Source: Sphingobium sp. B2D3C
GTDB lineage: Bacteria > Pseudomonadota > Alphaproteobacteria > Sphingomonadales > Sphingomonadaceae
NCBI RefSeq assembly: GCF_025961835.1
Contig: NZ_JAOQOK010000001.1
Span: 3,038,001-3,102,000, forward strand
Reading direction: 5' to 3'
Length of the DNA stretch: 64,000 nt
Shown: piece by piece, positions 14,081-23,466 of the stretch
How positions within the stretch are numbered: the first letter of the stretch is position 1
Layout of the letters: every line of letters begins with the position of its first letter
Position numbers and translations under genes: made by a program
Notes under the pieces: generated by a model
The model's input: the letters and a program-made list of their open reading frames with translations, nothing else
The model's database searches: none
Told to the model about the DNA's origin: nothing

Positions 14081-15856
14081 TCAGTGCAAAATCCGGTACA
14101 AACGCGCGCCCGGCTGCTGCAGGCGGTCATCGGAGACCAGCCAAGGCGGCACCTGTCCATCCGTCAGACTGGCAGCAAGGCCGTGAGGCGCGGCCTTGAG
14201 ATAATTGCGCGCTTCCGGTGCGGTCGGGCAGAGCAGCAGATATTGGGCGGGAGTCGCCAGGACGATCGCGCGCGCCTTGTCCGGCTTGGCCGTGAAGGCG
14301 CGAATGACCGTCGCCATCGCGGCACTGTTCCGATGATAGCCCGCAGCGACGATCGAGAGATCGGTGCGATAGAGAATCAACGGCCCCATATCGATCGGCG
14401 CGAAGATCTGGCCGGACCCCAGAGACTTGAACATCGGGGTGGCAATGGCGGTCGGGCAGTCGCCATCCGTCCGCGCTTCGGTGCTGCCTTTATCGGGCGG
14501 GAACAGCATCTGGCCGAGCTCATAGGCCGGGAGTGCCGTCGAGAGGAGGAGGGTGCCCGCCATCGTGAGGCTCCAGCCGATTCGCGGCCGAAAACGATGG
14601 CGCTGGCCGGCGAGCAGCATAATGGCGGCGGCCATGCCGGGCAGGGCATAGAGCTCTGCCACCGCTGTCGCCCGCATCACGGTCATGCCGAGCAGCCAGG
14701 CAAAGGCGGCCGCCAACGCCAAGCCCAGCCACATCATCGCATGGAGCGACCTGCGACAAGCCCAAGCCCGCCACATGGCGGCGATGACGCCGGGGAGAGG
14801 GGCCAGAATCATCAAGGTCGCGAACGCGCCGCCCTGTCGCCAGAAGGGCAGGCCCTCGCGGACGCTATAATACCAGTAATCGCGCACCAGAGGATCCAGC
14901 CCGGCAAATGGCCCGGCCAGACAGGCGGGCGCGATCAGCACGACCGCAGCGGCGGCCCCGGCCCCACCGACAATGAGCGGGACGAGGCGCAGCGCTGGAT
15001 TGGCGGGACGAAGCAGGCGGTCGACCAGGAAGAGCATTGCGCCCGCAATGAACAGCGCGGCGATGTAGGGTGCAGAGATCGCATCGCAATGGCTCTCCAC
15101 AATCAGGCCAGCGCCGCGCGTGCCGAGAATCAGGAACAGGCTCGCGCCGATCAGCGTCGCCATGAACAGATGGATGCGCCGGTCGCCGGTGCGCACGAAC
15201 GCCAGGGCATAGAGGCCGGCGAACAGCGCCGCATAAGGCAGGCCCTCGATCGACACATGCATCCAGACCGCACAAGCAAGCGCGCATCCGACCGCAGGCC
15301 AGCGGCCGGGTCGGGTCCACGCCAGCAGGGCGCAGGCCGCCATCAGCAACTGCCAGCCATGATGATCGACCCGCATCGGCGCAAACTGCAGCCCGACCAT
15401 GAGGCACGCAGGCAGCAGGGCGAGCATCAGCAATGCGACTTCCCGGCCGGCGATATCCCGGAGCAGCCGGCCCATGACGAGCATCAGCGCGAGGCAGAGC
15501 ATAGCAGGCACCGCCACCAATGCGACGACGTCCGCCATGGGCTGGCCAACGAGGGGCCGGAGCAGCACGATCACTAAAGCGATCGGCAGGTCCACCAGCC
15601 GGGACCAGTGCAGGTCCCCACCGGTCGGTAGGTTCATGCGATATTGGGTGACGTCGCTCCACGCCTGGCCATTCAGCCAGTCGCGGACCTGGACCATGCG
15701 CATGTAATTGTCCGGATCGCCGAGCGAACCCGCCCTTGTCTCGGTCCAATTGGGAATGGCGAGAAGGGCCATGGCGAAAAGCCAGATGAGGGGCACGTAC
15801 CGGTAAAAGGGCTCACCGTGCCCGAGGCGCTGGCCCGAAACATCCCCGGCAGTCAT
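14081..15856 (-). CDS. Large polytopic membrane protein, GT-C/STT3-like
   Basis: 591 residues with about 12 hydrophobic segments and a soluble C-terminal region of about 130 residues. After the first helix comes AGSLGDPDNYMRMVQVRDWLNGQAW cut by a loop: the DPDNYMR acidic pair in the first external loop recalls the catalytic DxD-like site of STT3/PglB oligosaccharyltransferases and other GT-C enzymes. LPTGGDLHWSRLVDLP follows. In databases such sphingomonad proteins are often left hypothetical or given poor names. Its ATG at 15856 overlaps the gtrA-like stop by four bases (ATGA), so the two are probably translationally coupled. The glycan and acceptor are unknown; the GT-C call is inference. 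Confidence 0.65.
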   Translation of the reverse strand: MTAGDVSGQRLGHGEPFYRYVPLIWLFAMALLAIPNWTETRAGSLGDPDNYMRMVQVRDWLNGQAWSDVTQYRMNLPTGGDLHWSRLVDLPIALVIVLLRPLVGQPMADVVALVAVPAMLCLALMLVMGRLLRDIAGREVALLMLALLPACLMVGLQFAPMRVDHHGWQLLMAACALLAWTRPGRWPAVGCALACAVWMHVSIEGLPYAALFAGLYALAFVRTGDRRIHLFMATLIGASLFLILGTRGAGLIVESHCDAISAPYIAALFIAGAMLFLVDRLLRPANPALRLVPLIVGGAGAAAAVVLIAPACLAGPFAGLDPLVRDYWYYSVREGLPFWRQGGAFATLMILAPLPGVIAAMWRAWACRRSLHAMMWLGLALAAAFAWLLGMTVMRATAVAELYALPGMAAAIMLLAGQRHRFRPRIGWSLTMAGTLLLSTALPAYELGQMLFPPDKGSTEARTDGDCPTAIATPMFKSLGSGQIFAPIDMGPLILYRTDLSIVAAGYHRNSAAMATVIRAFTAKPDKARAIVLATPAQYLLLCPTAPEARNYLKAAPHGLAASLTDGQVPPWLVSDDRLQQPGARLYRILH

Positions 15857-16254
15857 GCGAAAACGATCGCCTTGCGCAACATATAGGTCGCCTGGAAACT
15901 GACAGCGACCGCCAGCGCTTTGGCGAGCAGGGGCATCACCCCGAGCATCGCGCCGAGCGCGACGATACCGGTCGTCAGCGCCAGACCGATCAGCGCAGAC
16001 CCCACGAACAGCGCCTTCTGACGAACGCGATCCGCGCCGCTCGCAGCGGGGCCTTGCGCGAAGACCAGGCGCGAGGAGATCAGCCAGTGCATGAGGATTC
16101 CGGTCATATAACCAAAAGCCGCCGCAGTGGCAGGGGCCATGCCCAGGTGCAGGCCAGCCATGAACAGCCCCACGTCGCCAGCCAGCGCCACGAGGCTGGC
16201 AAGACCATAACGCAGATAGGTGTGGCCGAGCAGCCCGGCCAGGAACGCGCCCAT
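15853..16254 (-). CDS. GtrA family small membrane protein
   Basis: 133 residues, four predicted membrane helices (about 10-32, 37-57, 78-100, 106-130), as in GtrA/DPMS3-like proteins that help flip or deliver polyprenyl-phosphate sugars. The family pattern RYGLASLVALAGDVGLF near the start and ending in TYMLRKAIVFA fits. The ATG at 16254 (MGAFLAGLLGHTYLRYG) was chosen over the frame open to 16317 because the latter runs into the upstream gene. It starts 7 bases after the flavoenzyme stop and overlaps the next gene by ATGA. No GtrB-type polyprenyl-phosphate glycosyltransferase lies next to it. Confidence 0.85.
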   Translation of the reverse strand: MGAFLAGLLGHTYLRYGLASLVALAGDVGLFMAGLHLGMAPATAAAFGYMTGILMHWLISSRLVFAQGPAASGADRVRQKALFVGSALIGLALTTGIVALGAMLGVMPLLAKALAVAVSFQATYMLRKAIVFA

Positions 16255-16261
16255 CACCCGA

Positions 16262-17794
16262 TCATGCCACCATGCGGCGCCCGGCGGGCACGGCGCGCTG
16301 GCTCTCCAGCGCCGCACGCTCTCCCGCGCTCAGGGCGCCCTCATGGCCCGCTTCATGATATTCGGCATCCTCGTTGACGCCCCAGATATCGAACACCCGC
16401 TTGCCGGCGATGATATTGCGCACGGTCAGCATGGCCGTCATCATCGCGTGATCCTGATTGTTATAGCGATGCATCCCGTTCCGCCCGATCAGGTGCAGCG
16501 TGGGATATGTATCCTCCAGCTCGGCGCGAATGGCCGCGACATTCGCCGCATAAGCCTCGTCATAGACGGGATAGGCTTTCTCCTGACGCACCACAGCGCC
16601 GCCGACCACCTGATCCGCGCGGATGAGGCCCATCAGTACCATCTCCTCGGTCGCCAGCGCGATCAGCTCCTCATCGCTGGATGACCAGAGCCCGTCGCCT
16701 TCGAAGCAGAAATATTCGAGGCCCACGCAGGCGATATCGGGATCGGGCACCATTTCGGGTGACCAGCTGCGGAAATTCTGCACCCGACCCACCTTCACGC
16801 GCGGATCGTGAATGTAGATCCAATTGTCTGGAAACAGGTCTTCGGAGCGGATCATCAGCGCGACCGTCAGAAAATCGCGATAGTTGAGCGCCAGCGCGTG
16901 CCCGAGCGTCTTGGGCACCGGATGGATGCGGCTCGCCAGCTCCCGCATCGGCGCGGAGCTGATCACATGGTCAGCACTGATCGCGACCGTATCGCCGGCC
17001 GCCCGCGTCGCGGTGACGCGCCACCGGCCTGTCACCTGATCGCGGTGAATCTGCTTGAGGGCATGGCCCATCAGCACATGATTGCCGCCTTCGACCACGC
17101 GATCGCGCGCGGCGTCCCACATCATCCCCGGTCCGAGACGGGGGTAGCGGAAATTCTCGAGCAGGGTCTTGGCACCCATACCGTTGTTTGGCTTTTTGTT
17201 GAGGCCAAGGCTGCGCTTGAGGCCATCGAGCACCGCCTTGCCCAGGCTCAGGCCCTTGATGCGCTGCGCCGCCCAGTCGGCGGACATGGTATCGCACGGC
17301 ATCCCCCACACCTTCTCGGTGTAGGTCTTGAAGAAGATGAAATAGAGCTTGCGTCCGAACTGGTTGACCACCCAGTCCTCGAAGCTGCGCACCGGCTTGA
17401 TCGGCGCGATCTTGGCCTTGGCGTAGCTCAACATGCAAAGGGTCGAGCGGATGATGCCGAGATTGCGCAACGCCTCGAACGCGCGCAGTGGATAGCTGTA
17501 GAAGCGGCCTTGATAATAGATGCGGCTCATTCTTGGCCGCTCGATGAAATCATGGGGCAGGATCTCGTTCCACAGATCGACCACCTCCTGCGATTTCGAG
17601 AAGAAGCGGTGCCCGCCGATATCGAAGCGGAATCCCTCATGCTCGACCGTGCGGCTGATGCCACCGACCTGCGCGGTATCCTTCTCGATCACCATCACGC
17701 GCAGCCCCGCTTTGGTCAGCAGATAGGCAGCGGTCAGCCCGGCCGGGCCAGCACCAATGATGGCCACATCAACGGAATGGGCGGAATTCGACAT
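16262..17794 (-). CDS. FAD-dependent oxidoreductase of the amine oxidase / UDP-galactopyranose mutase-like group
   Basis: 510 residues. An N-terminal dinucleotide fold ([17 protein letters not shown], then MVIEKD) binds FAD. The second FAD motif [14 protein letters not shown] resembles protoporphyrinogen oxidase-like and UDP-galactopyranose mutase-like enzymes. The C-terminus has [13 protein letters not shown] and [22 protein letters not shown], where the ring of FAD would be contacted. First gene of an operon with GtrA and the GT-C-like protein. That context suggests it modifies a sugar or lipid-linked precursor for an envelope glycan rather than heme; this is inference. The start at 17794 ([14 protein letters not shown]) is the first ATG. 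Confidence 0.8.
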   Translation of the reverse strand: MSNSAHSVDVAIIGAGPAGLTAAYLLTKAGLRVMVIEKDTAQVGGISRTVEHEGFRFDIGGHRFFSKSQEVVDLWNEILPHDFIERPRMSRIYYQGRFYSYPLRAFEALRNLGIIRSTLCMLSYAKAKIAPIKPVRSFEDWVVNQFGRKLYFIFFKTYTEKVWGMPCDTMSADWAAQRIKGLSLGKAVLDGLKRSLGLNKKPNNGMGAKTLLENFRYPRLGPGMMWDAARDRVVEGGNHVLMGHALKQIHRDQVTGRWRVTATRAAGDTVAISADHVISSAPMRELASRIHPVPKTLGHALALNYRDFLTVALMIRSEDLFPDNWIYIHDPRVKVGRVQNFRSWSPEMVPDPDIACVGLEYFCFEGDGLWSSSDEELIALATEEMVLMGLIRADQVVGGAVVRQEKAYPVYDEAYAANVAAIRAELEDTYPTLHLIGRNGMHRYNNQDHAMMTAMLTVRNIIAGKRVFDIWGVNEDAEYHEAGHEGALSAGERAALESQRAVPAGRRMVA

Positions 17795-17880
17795 TCAGGC
17801 AGGTCCCCGGAACCGAACAGGTCGACTCCTGGAGTGAAGGATCTTGCCTAATATTCCATTAATCCACGCCGCTCGGTGCC

Positions 17881-19824
17881 TTAGCGCGCCGGTCGCTGCC
17901 GGTTGGCGACGAGGTGATCCACCACGGCGGGGTCTGCCAGCGTGGAGGTATCACCAAGCTGATCCACCGCGTCCTCGGCAATCTTGCGGAGAATCCGGCG
18001 CATGATCTTGCCCGAGCGGGTCTTGGGCAGGGCAGGGGCGAACTGGATCGCATCGGGCGTGGCGATGGGGCCGATCTCGTGACGCACCCATTGCACCAGC
18101 GCCTTGCGCAGGTCGTCATCGCCCTCGATGCCGACATTCAGCGTGACATAGGCGTAGATGCCCTGTCCCTTGATGTCATGCGGCATGCCTACCACGGCGG
18201 CCTCGGCCACCTTGGCGTGCGCAACCAGTGCCGATTCGATCTCAGCCGTGCCCATGCGGTGGCCGGAGACGTTGATGACGTCATCGACCCGGCCGGTGAT
18301 CCAGTAATAACCATCCTCATCGCGCCGGCAGCCATCGCCGGTGAAATATTTGCCGGGATAGGTGCTGAAATAGGTCTGGAAGAAGCGCTCATGATCGCCC
18401 CAGACGGTGCGCATCTGGCCCGGCCAACTCTCGGCGATCACCAGATTGCCCTCGCAGGCGCCTTCCATGACATTGCCCTCTGTATCGACGATCTGCGGCA
18501 CCACGCCGAAGAAGGGCTTGGTCGCACTGCCGGGTTTGAGATCGATCGCACCGGGGAGGGGGGTGATCATATGGCCGCCTGTTTCGGTCTGCCACCATGT
18601 GTCCATGATCGGGCAGCGCCCATCGCCCACGACGCGGTGATACCAGTCCCACGCCTCGGGGTTGATCGGCTCCCCGACTGAACCGAGGATGCGCAGGCTC
18701 TTGCGGCTGGTCTTCTGCACCCAGGCATCGCCCTCGCGCATCAGGGCGCGGATCGCGGTCGGCGCGGCATAGAAGGTGCTCACGTTGAACTGATCGACCA
18801 CCTGCCAGAATCGGCTGAAATCGGGATAATGCGGCACGCCCTCAAACATCACCGTCGTCGCGCCGTTGGCGAGCGGGCCGTAGACGATATAGCTGTGGCC
18901 AGTGACCCAGCCAATATCGGCGGCGCACCAATAGATATCGCCGGGGCGGTAATCGAACACATAATGATGCGTCATCGCCGCCCAGAGCAGATAGCCTGCG
19001 CTGGTGTGCAGCACGCCCTTGGGCTTGCCGGTGGAGCCTGAGGTGTAGAGGATGAACAGCGGATCCTCGGCGCCGATTTCCTCGGCCGGGCAATGGTCCG
19101 AGACGCTGTCGCGCAGCACGTCATACCAATGATCGCGGCCGTCTGTCATCGCAACGGCATTGCCGGTCCGGCGCACCACGATCACTGATTCCACGCAGGT
19201 GCAGTCGTCCAGCGCTTCATCCACATTGGCCTTGAGCGGGATGGTCTTGCCCCCGCGCACGCCCTCGTCGGCCGTGATCACCACCGAGGAATCGCAATCG
19301 GTGATGCGCCCGGCCAGACTGTCGGGCGAGAAGCCACCGAACACCACCGAGTGGATGGCGCCGATGCGGGCACAGGCGAGCATCGCCATCGCCGCTTCCG
19401 GGATCATCGGCATGTAGATGGTGACCCGGTCGCCCTTGCGGACGCCCTGCGCCTTCAGCACATTTGCAAAGCGGCAGACTTCCCCGTGCAATTCGCGATA
19501 GGTGATCGTGCGGCTCTCATCGGGATTGTCACCAGCCCAGAGGATCGCCGGGACATCGCCGCGCTCCGCCAGATGCCGGTCGAGGCAATTGGCCGCGATG
19601 TTGAGCGTGCCGTCCGCAAACCATTTGATGCCAAAATCGGCTTCATGGAAGCTGGCGTCCTTGACCTGGGTGAAGTCCTTGATCCAGTCGAGCCGCGCCG
19701 CCTCCTTGCGCCAGAAGCTGTCCGGCTCTGCAATCGATTGCGTATAAAGGCGTGAATAATCGTCACCGGTCACATAGGCGCGCTCGCGCCAATTCGCAGG
19801 CACAGGGTAGAGGGGCTGGCTCAC
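17881..19824 (-). CDS. acs: Acetyl-CoA synthetase
   Basis: Activates acetate with ATP and CoA via acetyl-AMP; cytoplasmic, 647 residues. ANL superfamily motifs are present: [12 protein letters not shown] (P-loop like), [56 protein letters not shown] near the C-terminus contains the lysine that is acetylated in other Acs enzymes. The GTG at 19824 ([12 protein letters not shown]) is preferred to the TTG at 19836 because GGAG lies between the two, in ribosome-binding position for the GTG. Upstream gap to mmcB is 106 bases. Confidence 0.96.
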   Translation of the reverse strand: MSQPLYPVPANWRERAYVTGDDYSRLYTQSIAEPDSFWRKEAARLDWIKDFTQVKDASFHEADFGIKWFADGTLNIAANCLDRHLAERGDVPAILWAGDNPDESRTITYRELHGEVCRFANVLKAQGVRKGDRVTIYMPMIPEAAMAMLACARIGAIHSVVFGGFSPDSLAGRITDCDSSVVITADEGVRGGKTIPLKANVDEALDDCTCVESVIVVRRTGNAVAMTDGRDHWYDVLRDSVSDHCPAEEIGAEDPLFILYTSGSTGKPKGVLHTSAGYLLWAAMTHHYVFDYRPGDIYWCAADIGWVTGHSYIVYGPLANGATTVMFEGVPHYPDFSRFWQVVDQFNVSTFYAAPTAIRALMREGDAWVQKTSRKSLRILGSVGEPINPEAWDWYHRVVGDGRCPIMDTWWQTETGGHMITPLPGAIDLKPGSATKPFFGVVPQIVDTEGNVMEGACEGNLVIAESWPGQMRTVWGDHERFFQTYFSTYPGKYFTGDGCRRDEDGYYWITGRVDDVINVSGHRMGTAEIESALVAHAKVAEAAVVGMPHDIKGQGIYAYVTLNVGIEGDDDLRKALVQWVRHEIGPIATPDAIQFAPALPKTRSGKIMRRILRKIAEDAVDQLGDTSTLADPAVVDHLVANRQRPAR

Positions 19825-19930
19825 GCACTTCTCCAAAGACTGTTATGCGCCAACCTTAGCCGTTTTGCCGGCCATGCCAAGTCCATCGCGGATGGCACGG
19901 AACGCCGATCCAAGAAGCAGGCGCCCAGTC

Positions 19931-20452
19931 TCAGGCGTCGTTGCTCCATAGCAACTGGCCGTCCGGATCGGTGATCTGGGTCAGCCGGCGCGCTGCCCGC
20001 CGCGCAAGCCGCTGCACTTCGACCTTGCGCCGCGCGGGCGCCAGAGGCTCGCTGGGCGCGGGGCGGAGGATTTCGGCATCATATTGGTCGGCGACGATAA
20101 GGCCCGTGCGCTCTGGCCACAGCGCCTCGGACTCGAACAGCGTCAAATCAAAGCCGGCAGGCACGGCCCAGAAGTAGCGATCGCAATAATCGAAATAGTC
20201 CGGCCATTTGCCGTCCCCGAGCAGGTCGGCACGGCTGCATTTGATTTCGACGGCAATGATCTGGCCGCGGGCATCCACGGCCATGATGTCCAGCCGCCGA
20301 CCATTGGGGAGCGGCACTTCGGAAATGCCGAAAATATCGTGGCGCGCAAAGAGACGCAGCACTCCGCGCGTGACGGCCAGCGCCGTTCCATCGGTCAATG
20401 CAGGATCGCAGGCGATCACAGGTTCAGGCGCAGGTTCAGGATGTGAGGCCAT
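19931..20452 (-). CDS. mmcB: MmcB family DNA repair protein
   Basis: 173 residues, with a PD-(D/E)XK-like nuclease core: LDIMAVDARGQIIAVEIKCSRADL gives D-x(n)-E-x-K, followed by DYFDYCDRYFWAVPAGFD. In Caulobacter the homologue (DUF1052) is DNA-damage inducible and confers mitomycin C resistance. The ATG at 20452 has only weak upstream complementarity. Isolated between acs and the sleB-like gene, with a terminator hairpin just upstream, so it likely has its own promoter in 20453-20504. No LexA box was identified with confidence there. Confidence 0.85.
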   Translation of the reverse strand: MASHPEPAPEPVIACDPALTDGTALAVTRGVLRLFARHDIFGISEVPLPNGRRLDIMAVDARGQIIAVEIKCSRADLLGDGKWPDYFDYCDRYFWAVPAGFDLTLFESEALWPERTGLIVADQYDAEILRPAPSEPLAPARRKVEVQRLARRAARRLTQITDPDGQLLWSNDA

Positions 20453-20504
20453 GAGGCGGGATTAGAACACAATAAGAACAACTGCAAGACAGTCTCAAAC
20501 GAGA

Positions 20505-20537
20505 CGGGCCGGCCCAGCGCTCTGCTGACCCGGCCCG
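20505..20537 (-). terminator. Terminator hairpin after the SleB-like gene
   Basis: CGGGCCGG (20505-20512) pairs with CCGGCCCG (20530-20537), with an inner CAGC/GCTG stem in the loop. It lies 21 bases past the stop of the minus-strand hydrolase and is followed on that strand by TCTCGTTT. Confidence 0.55.
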
Positions 20538-20557
20538 GCTTGTGATGATTGGTTGGT

Positions 20558-21178
20558 TCAGCGGTAGAAGATGTGACCGCCAATGCGCGTGAGGCGATCA
20601 TGCTTCCAGTTCGGCGAGACGCGCGCGGAATGGAAGAACAGGGCGCCTTCCACCGGATTGTCCCAGCTTCCGTCCAGCGCGATCTGGGCGATGGCGCGCG
20701 CGGTGCGCCACTGACCGGCATGGGTGGGCGTGGGCAGCTGGCCCTGACGAACGAAACTGAACTGACCCGGCTGCGTGACGACGCCGCACAGGCTGGTGGG
20801 GAAACGCCCGGACCGCGCCCGCTCGAGCACGACATTGGCGACGGCGAGCTGGCCGGTCAGGCTCTCGCTGCGCGCTTCATAATAAATGGTGGTGGCGAGA
20901 CATTTCGCGTCAGCGTCGGAAATCTCTTCGACATTAGCCTGCTGGACCAGTTCGGCCAGCGAATCGACAGAGTCGGCAGAAGCGGCTTCGTTCGGAGCCG
21001 TCTCGGCATCGGGTTCAACCGTTGCGGGACTCGTCAGGCTTGCAGCGACGACGGCGGGAACCTCGAGCATGGTCGAGAAACCTTGGCGGGCTGTCCCCTC
21101 AGGAGCAGCAGCCAGAGCGATTGTGGACGAGAGAAGTCCAACGGTCGCCACGATGGCGACCACGACACGATTGGGCAT
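20558..21178 (-). CDS. SleB-like cell wall hydrolase (Hydrolase_2 domain)
   Basis: 206 residues. The signal peptide MPNRVVVAIVATVGLLSSTIALAA is followed by a Pro/Ala/Glu-rich linker to about residue 85. The C-terminal 120 residues match the SleB/Hydrolase_2 fold: CLATTIYYEARSESLTGQ carries the catalytic Glu, and later FSFVRQGQLPTPTHAGQW and ALFFHSARVSPNW. Such enzymes cleave peptidoglycan glycan strands as lytic transglycosylases. In non-sporulating proteobacteria the role is thought to be wall remodelling. Monocistronic by its flanking spacers. The upstream gap 21179-21352 shows no gene and no RNA that I recognise. Confidence 0.88.
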   Translation of the reverse strand: MPNRVVVAIVATVGLLSSTIALAAAPEGTARQGFSTMLEVPAVVAASLTSPATVEPDAETAPNEAASADSVDSLAELVQQANVEEISDADAKCLATTIYYEARSESLTGQLAVANVVLERARSGRFPTSLCGVVTQPGQFSFVRQGQLPTPTHAGQWRTARAIAQIALDGSWDNPVEGALFFHSARVSPNWKHDRLTRIGGHIFYR

Positions 21179-21352
21179 TCATTCTCAGTACTGTGCGGTG
21201 GGTCGGAGATCGGAATGCAGGTCGCATCTATCGTGCAACGCTCAGCGCTCCGGTCCGCCCCCCGTCTGCGTGTTTGCGATGACCTGTCCCCATGACGGCC
21301 ACACGCAACCTGCGCGAGTTGATGGGGCCTTTGGCCGCTCAACCGGGAACTG

Positions 21353-21694
21353 TCAACTCGTGCACAGTATCTCGGCGGCGAGCCGTTCCCCGTCTGCGAC
21401 ATCCAGTTCCACGAACCAGATATCGGGGTCCACCCGGGTTCTTCTATCTATATATTGTGATATTTCAGAGTCTTGGGTTAAATCCCGAGGCCCGCAGGGG
21501 GTGAGCGAAAGAGTCCCGTCAAGGGACGTAACACGCTCAAAAAGCCCGATTGTCCGGCCGCGATCCACCGCCTGCACGACGATGGTTCCGCTCAACGGCT
21601 CCCCTTTGTGAAGCACGGTGCCATGCCCCCCCTGCGCCTGGACACGGCGCAACAGAACCCCGATGAGGATCTGGCTCGTCAGGCGCGCGGTCAC
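21353..21694 (-). CDS. DUF1491 family protein
   Basis: 113 residues, no signal or membrane segment. The pattern fits DUF1491: an N-terminal ILIGVLLRRVQAQGGHGTVLHKGEPLSGTI split by short strands, and near the end YIDRRTRVDPDIWFVELD, which matches the conserved RxxxDPDxWxVE. Function unknown. The start is GTG at 21694, overlapping the thioesterase stop by four bases (GTGA), so the two are probably coupled. Third gene of a ptsN - thioesterase - DUF1491 string. Confidence 0.8.
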   Translation of the reverse strand: MTARLTSQILIGVLLRRVQAQGGHGTVLHKGEPLSGTIVVQAVDRGRTIGLFERVTSLDGTLSLTPCGPRDLTQDSEISQYIDRRTRVDPDIWFVELDVADGERLAAEILCTS

Positions 21695-22176
21695 CGGTCT
21701 CCTGCTTCCGGGCGCACATAACCCGGCAGGCCGACCAGCGGAATGGTGGAGCGCATGAACGTGCCGGTACCGCGACCGACTTCCTCACCCTCGGCATCGA
21801 CAAGGCGCGCCTCGGCGACAAAAACGCGCCGCTTGCCGCTCAGCCATTTCCCTTCCGCTACGATCGGCCCAGCCTTAAGCGGGCGGGTGAACAGCAGGTT
21901 GAATGCGGTGGTGAGGAGGAAGCGATCCGTGACGAGGCTGTTGGCGGCATAAAAAGCCGCATCGTCCAGCATCTTGAAATACAGCGTGCCATGGGTAGCG
22001 CCGGCGGCATGGAAATAGTCCGGCGTCACGTCGATGACGATGCGCGCCTCGCCGGGGGCCGAGATATCCAGCCTTGAGGGGAATAATCCGTTGATCGGCG
22101 CCGAGGCATAGAGCCGTTCGAGCGCCCGGAAATGCGCGGCCTCGCCGGATGGCGGCGTGCCGTCAGGCTGCGTCAC
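21691..22176 (-). CDS. PaaI-type hotdog-fold thioesterase
   Basis: 161 residues with the hotdog pattern: HAAGATHGTLYFKMLDDAAFYAANSL has the helix-capping region and the conserved acidic residue used by acyl-CoA thioesterases, followed by strands TAFNLLFTRPLKAGPIVAEGKW and RRVFVAEARLVDAEGEEVGRGTGTF broken here by short turns. The frame is open far upstream (to 22527), but that part is the shadow of ptsN. GTG at 22176 gives a family-length protein and overlaps the ptsN end by 14 bases. It hydrolyses an acyl-CoA of unknown identity. Confidence 0.8.
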   Translation of the reverse strand: MTQPDGTPPSGEAAHFRALERLYASAPINGLFPSRLDISAPGEARIVIDVTPDYFHAAGATHGTLYFKMLDDAAFYAANSLVTDRFLLTTAFNLLFTRPLKAGPIVAEGKWLSGKRRVFVAEARLVDAEGEEVGRGTGTFMRSTIPLVGLPGYVRPEAGDR

Positions 22177-22630
22177 GCGACTCGCCGCCGGCGAGCAGGG
22201 CGTAGAGCGCGGCGTCCGAGCCGACGCCACGAATGCGCGCAAGATGGCGCTCGTTGCGCAGCAGGCGCGAGACGCGGGCCAGGGTCTTGAGATGCTCGGC
22301 GCCGCTATCCTGCGGAGAGAGCAGCATGAATACGACATCCACGGGCACATCGTCGATTGCATCGAAGGGGATCGGCTCGGCGAGGAGGACCACCGCGCCA
22401 TGGACGCTCTCAAGGCCTTCCAGCTTGGCGTGGGGAATCGCGATTCCGCCACCAAAGCCCGTCGAGCCAAGGCGCTCCCGCTCGGTGATGCGCTCGACAA
22501 CCTCGGCGGCATCGAGCCCATAGGCATCGGCCGCCAACTGACCCAGCTTCAGGAAAAGCTGTTTCTTGTTAGGAAGGGCCACCGCGGACGAAACAGCGTT
22601 CGCCGCGAGCAAGTCGCTGAAATTATCCAT
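22163..22630 (-). CDS. ptsN: PTS IIA-like nitrogen regulatory protein PtsN
   Basis: EIIA-Ntr of the nitrogen phosphotransferase system, 155 residues starting at the ATG at 22630 (MDNFSDLLAANAV). The phosphorylated histidine is in GGGIAIPHAKLEG, and PVDVVFMLLSPQ and HLKTLARVSRLLRN follow as in the family. In other bacteria it regulates potassium transport, stringent response and nitrogen functions according to its phosphorylation state. It is downstream of hpf, as is common near rpoN, but rpoN itself is not here. A hairpin lies between hpf and ptsN, so transcription may be partly separate. Confidence 0.94.
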   Translation of the reverse strand: MDNFSDLLAANAVSSAVALPNKKQLFLKLGQLAADAYGLDAAEVVERITERERLGSTGFGGGIAIPHAKLEGLESVHGAVVLLAEPIPFDAIDDVPVDVVFMLLSPQDSGAEHLKTLARVSRLLRNERHLARIRGVGSDAALYALLAGGESRDAA

Positions 22631-22776
22631 GTTCAACCCGTGTCCTGCGGCCGACCTGGGGATTTCTGCGCCGGGGTGAAGTCCACCCATCATGGCCGCC
22701 TGGAGAAAACTTGGCCGGCTGATAGGCGCAAAGGCCATTCGGGTCAACCGGTTGCCGGGGACGGAGTCAGGGGAGG

Positions 22777-22803
22777 GAGGGCTGCGCATCGCGCGCAGCC
22801 CTC
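22777..22803 (-). terminator. Perfect 11-bp hairpin between hpf and ptsN
   Basis: GAGGGCTGCGC (22777-22787) pairs with GCGCAGCCCTC (22793-22803) around a 5-base loop, 8 bases past the hpf stop. There is no T-run after it on the minus strand, so it could be an attenuator or mRNA-stabilising hairpin as well as a terminator. Confidence 0.5.
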
Positions 22804-22811
22804 GAGCGCAT

Positions 22812-23399
22812 TCAGGCGCGGGGCGGCTCCACCCAGCCGATGGTCCCGTCAGTGCGACGATAGACCATGTTGAAGGTGGCCGTGCTGCTGTTGAGGAACA
22901 TGAGCGCATTGGTATTGCGCAGATCGAGCATCATCACCGCATCGGATACGCTGGCGCGCGGAATATCCACGCGCATCTCCGCGATCACCACCGGTGCATC
23001 GACGTCCACTTCCTCTTCCGCTTCGCTGGACTGGAAGACGACATAATTGGCATCGTCGATGCCGGGCGCATCGCGTTGGGCTTCGGCGGCGAGCGCCTGG
23101 CTGTGGCGATCTTTCAGCCGCCGCATGTAGCGGCGCAGCTGCTTTTCGATGCGTTCCGCGGCCTGATCGAAGCAGACATGGGCATCATGGGCCTCGCCCG
23201 CGCCCTTGAGGATCAGCCCTGCCATCACATGGCAGACGATGTCGCAGCGAAAGGCGCCATGAGGCGCGTTGCTGAACGTCACGCTGGAGGAGATGGTGCG
23301 CGAGAAATACTTGTCGGCGATCGCCTGCATCCGCTCGGCAACATGCGCCTGAAGCGCCTCGCCGGTGTCGACCTGATGACCCGATACGCGGATTTCCAT
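22812..23399 (-). CDS. hpf: Ribosome hibernation promoting factor, long form
   Basis: 195 residues. The N-terminal 105 residues are the beta-alpha-beta domain that binds the decoding site of the 30S subunit (MEIRVSGHQVDTGEALQ..). The C-terminal 55 residues (DAPVVIAEMRVDIPR...ALMFLNSSTATFNMVYRRTDGTIGWVEPP) are the dimerisation domain of long HPF, which drives 100S ribosome formation directly. Long HPF is the usual form outside gammaproteobacteria. ATG at 23399. It precedes ptsN. Confidence 0.94.
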   Translation of the reverse strand: MEIRVSGHQVDTGEALQAHVAERMQAIADKYFSRTISSSVTFSNAPHGAFRCDIVCHVMAGLILKGAGEAHDAHVCFDQAAERIEKQLRRYMRRLKDRHSQALAAEAQRDAPGIDDANYVVFQSSEAEEEVDVDAPVVIAEMRVDIPRASVSDAVMMLDLRNTNALMFLNSSTATFNMVYRRTDGTIGWVEPPRA

Positions 23400-23466
23400 C
23401 TGATTTCTCCTTCTTGTTGGACCTGATGGTCTGTGAACGTGGCGCGCCGCCTAGTGAGGATAATCC

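Noticed and set aside
21179-21352. Possible small RNA or tRNA gene in this spacer
   Set aside because: No cloverleaf, promoter-terminator pair or known RNA motif could be found.
22177-22527. N-terminal extension of the PaaI-type thioesterase
   Set aside because: It is the +1 shadow of ptsN; GTG at 22176 gives the family length.
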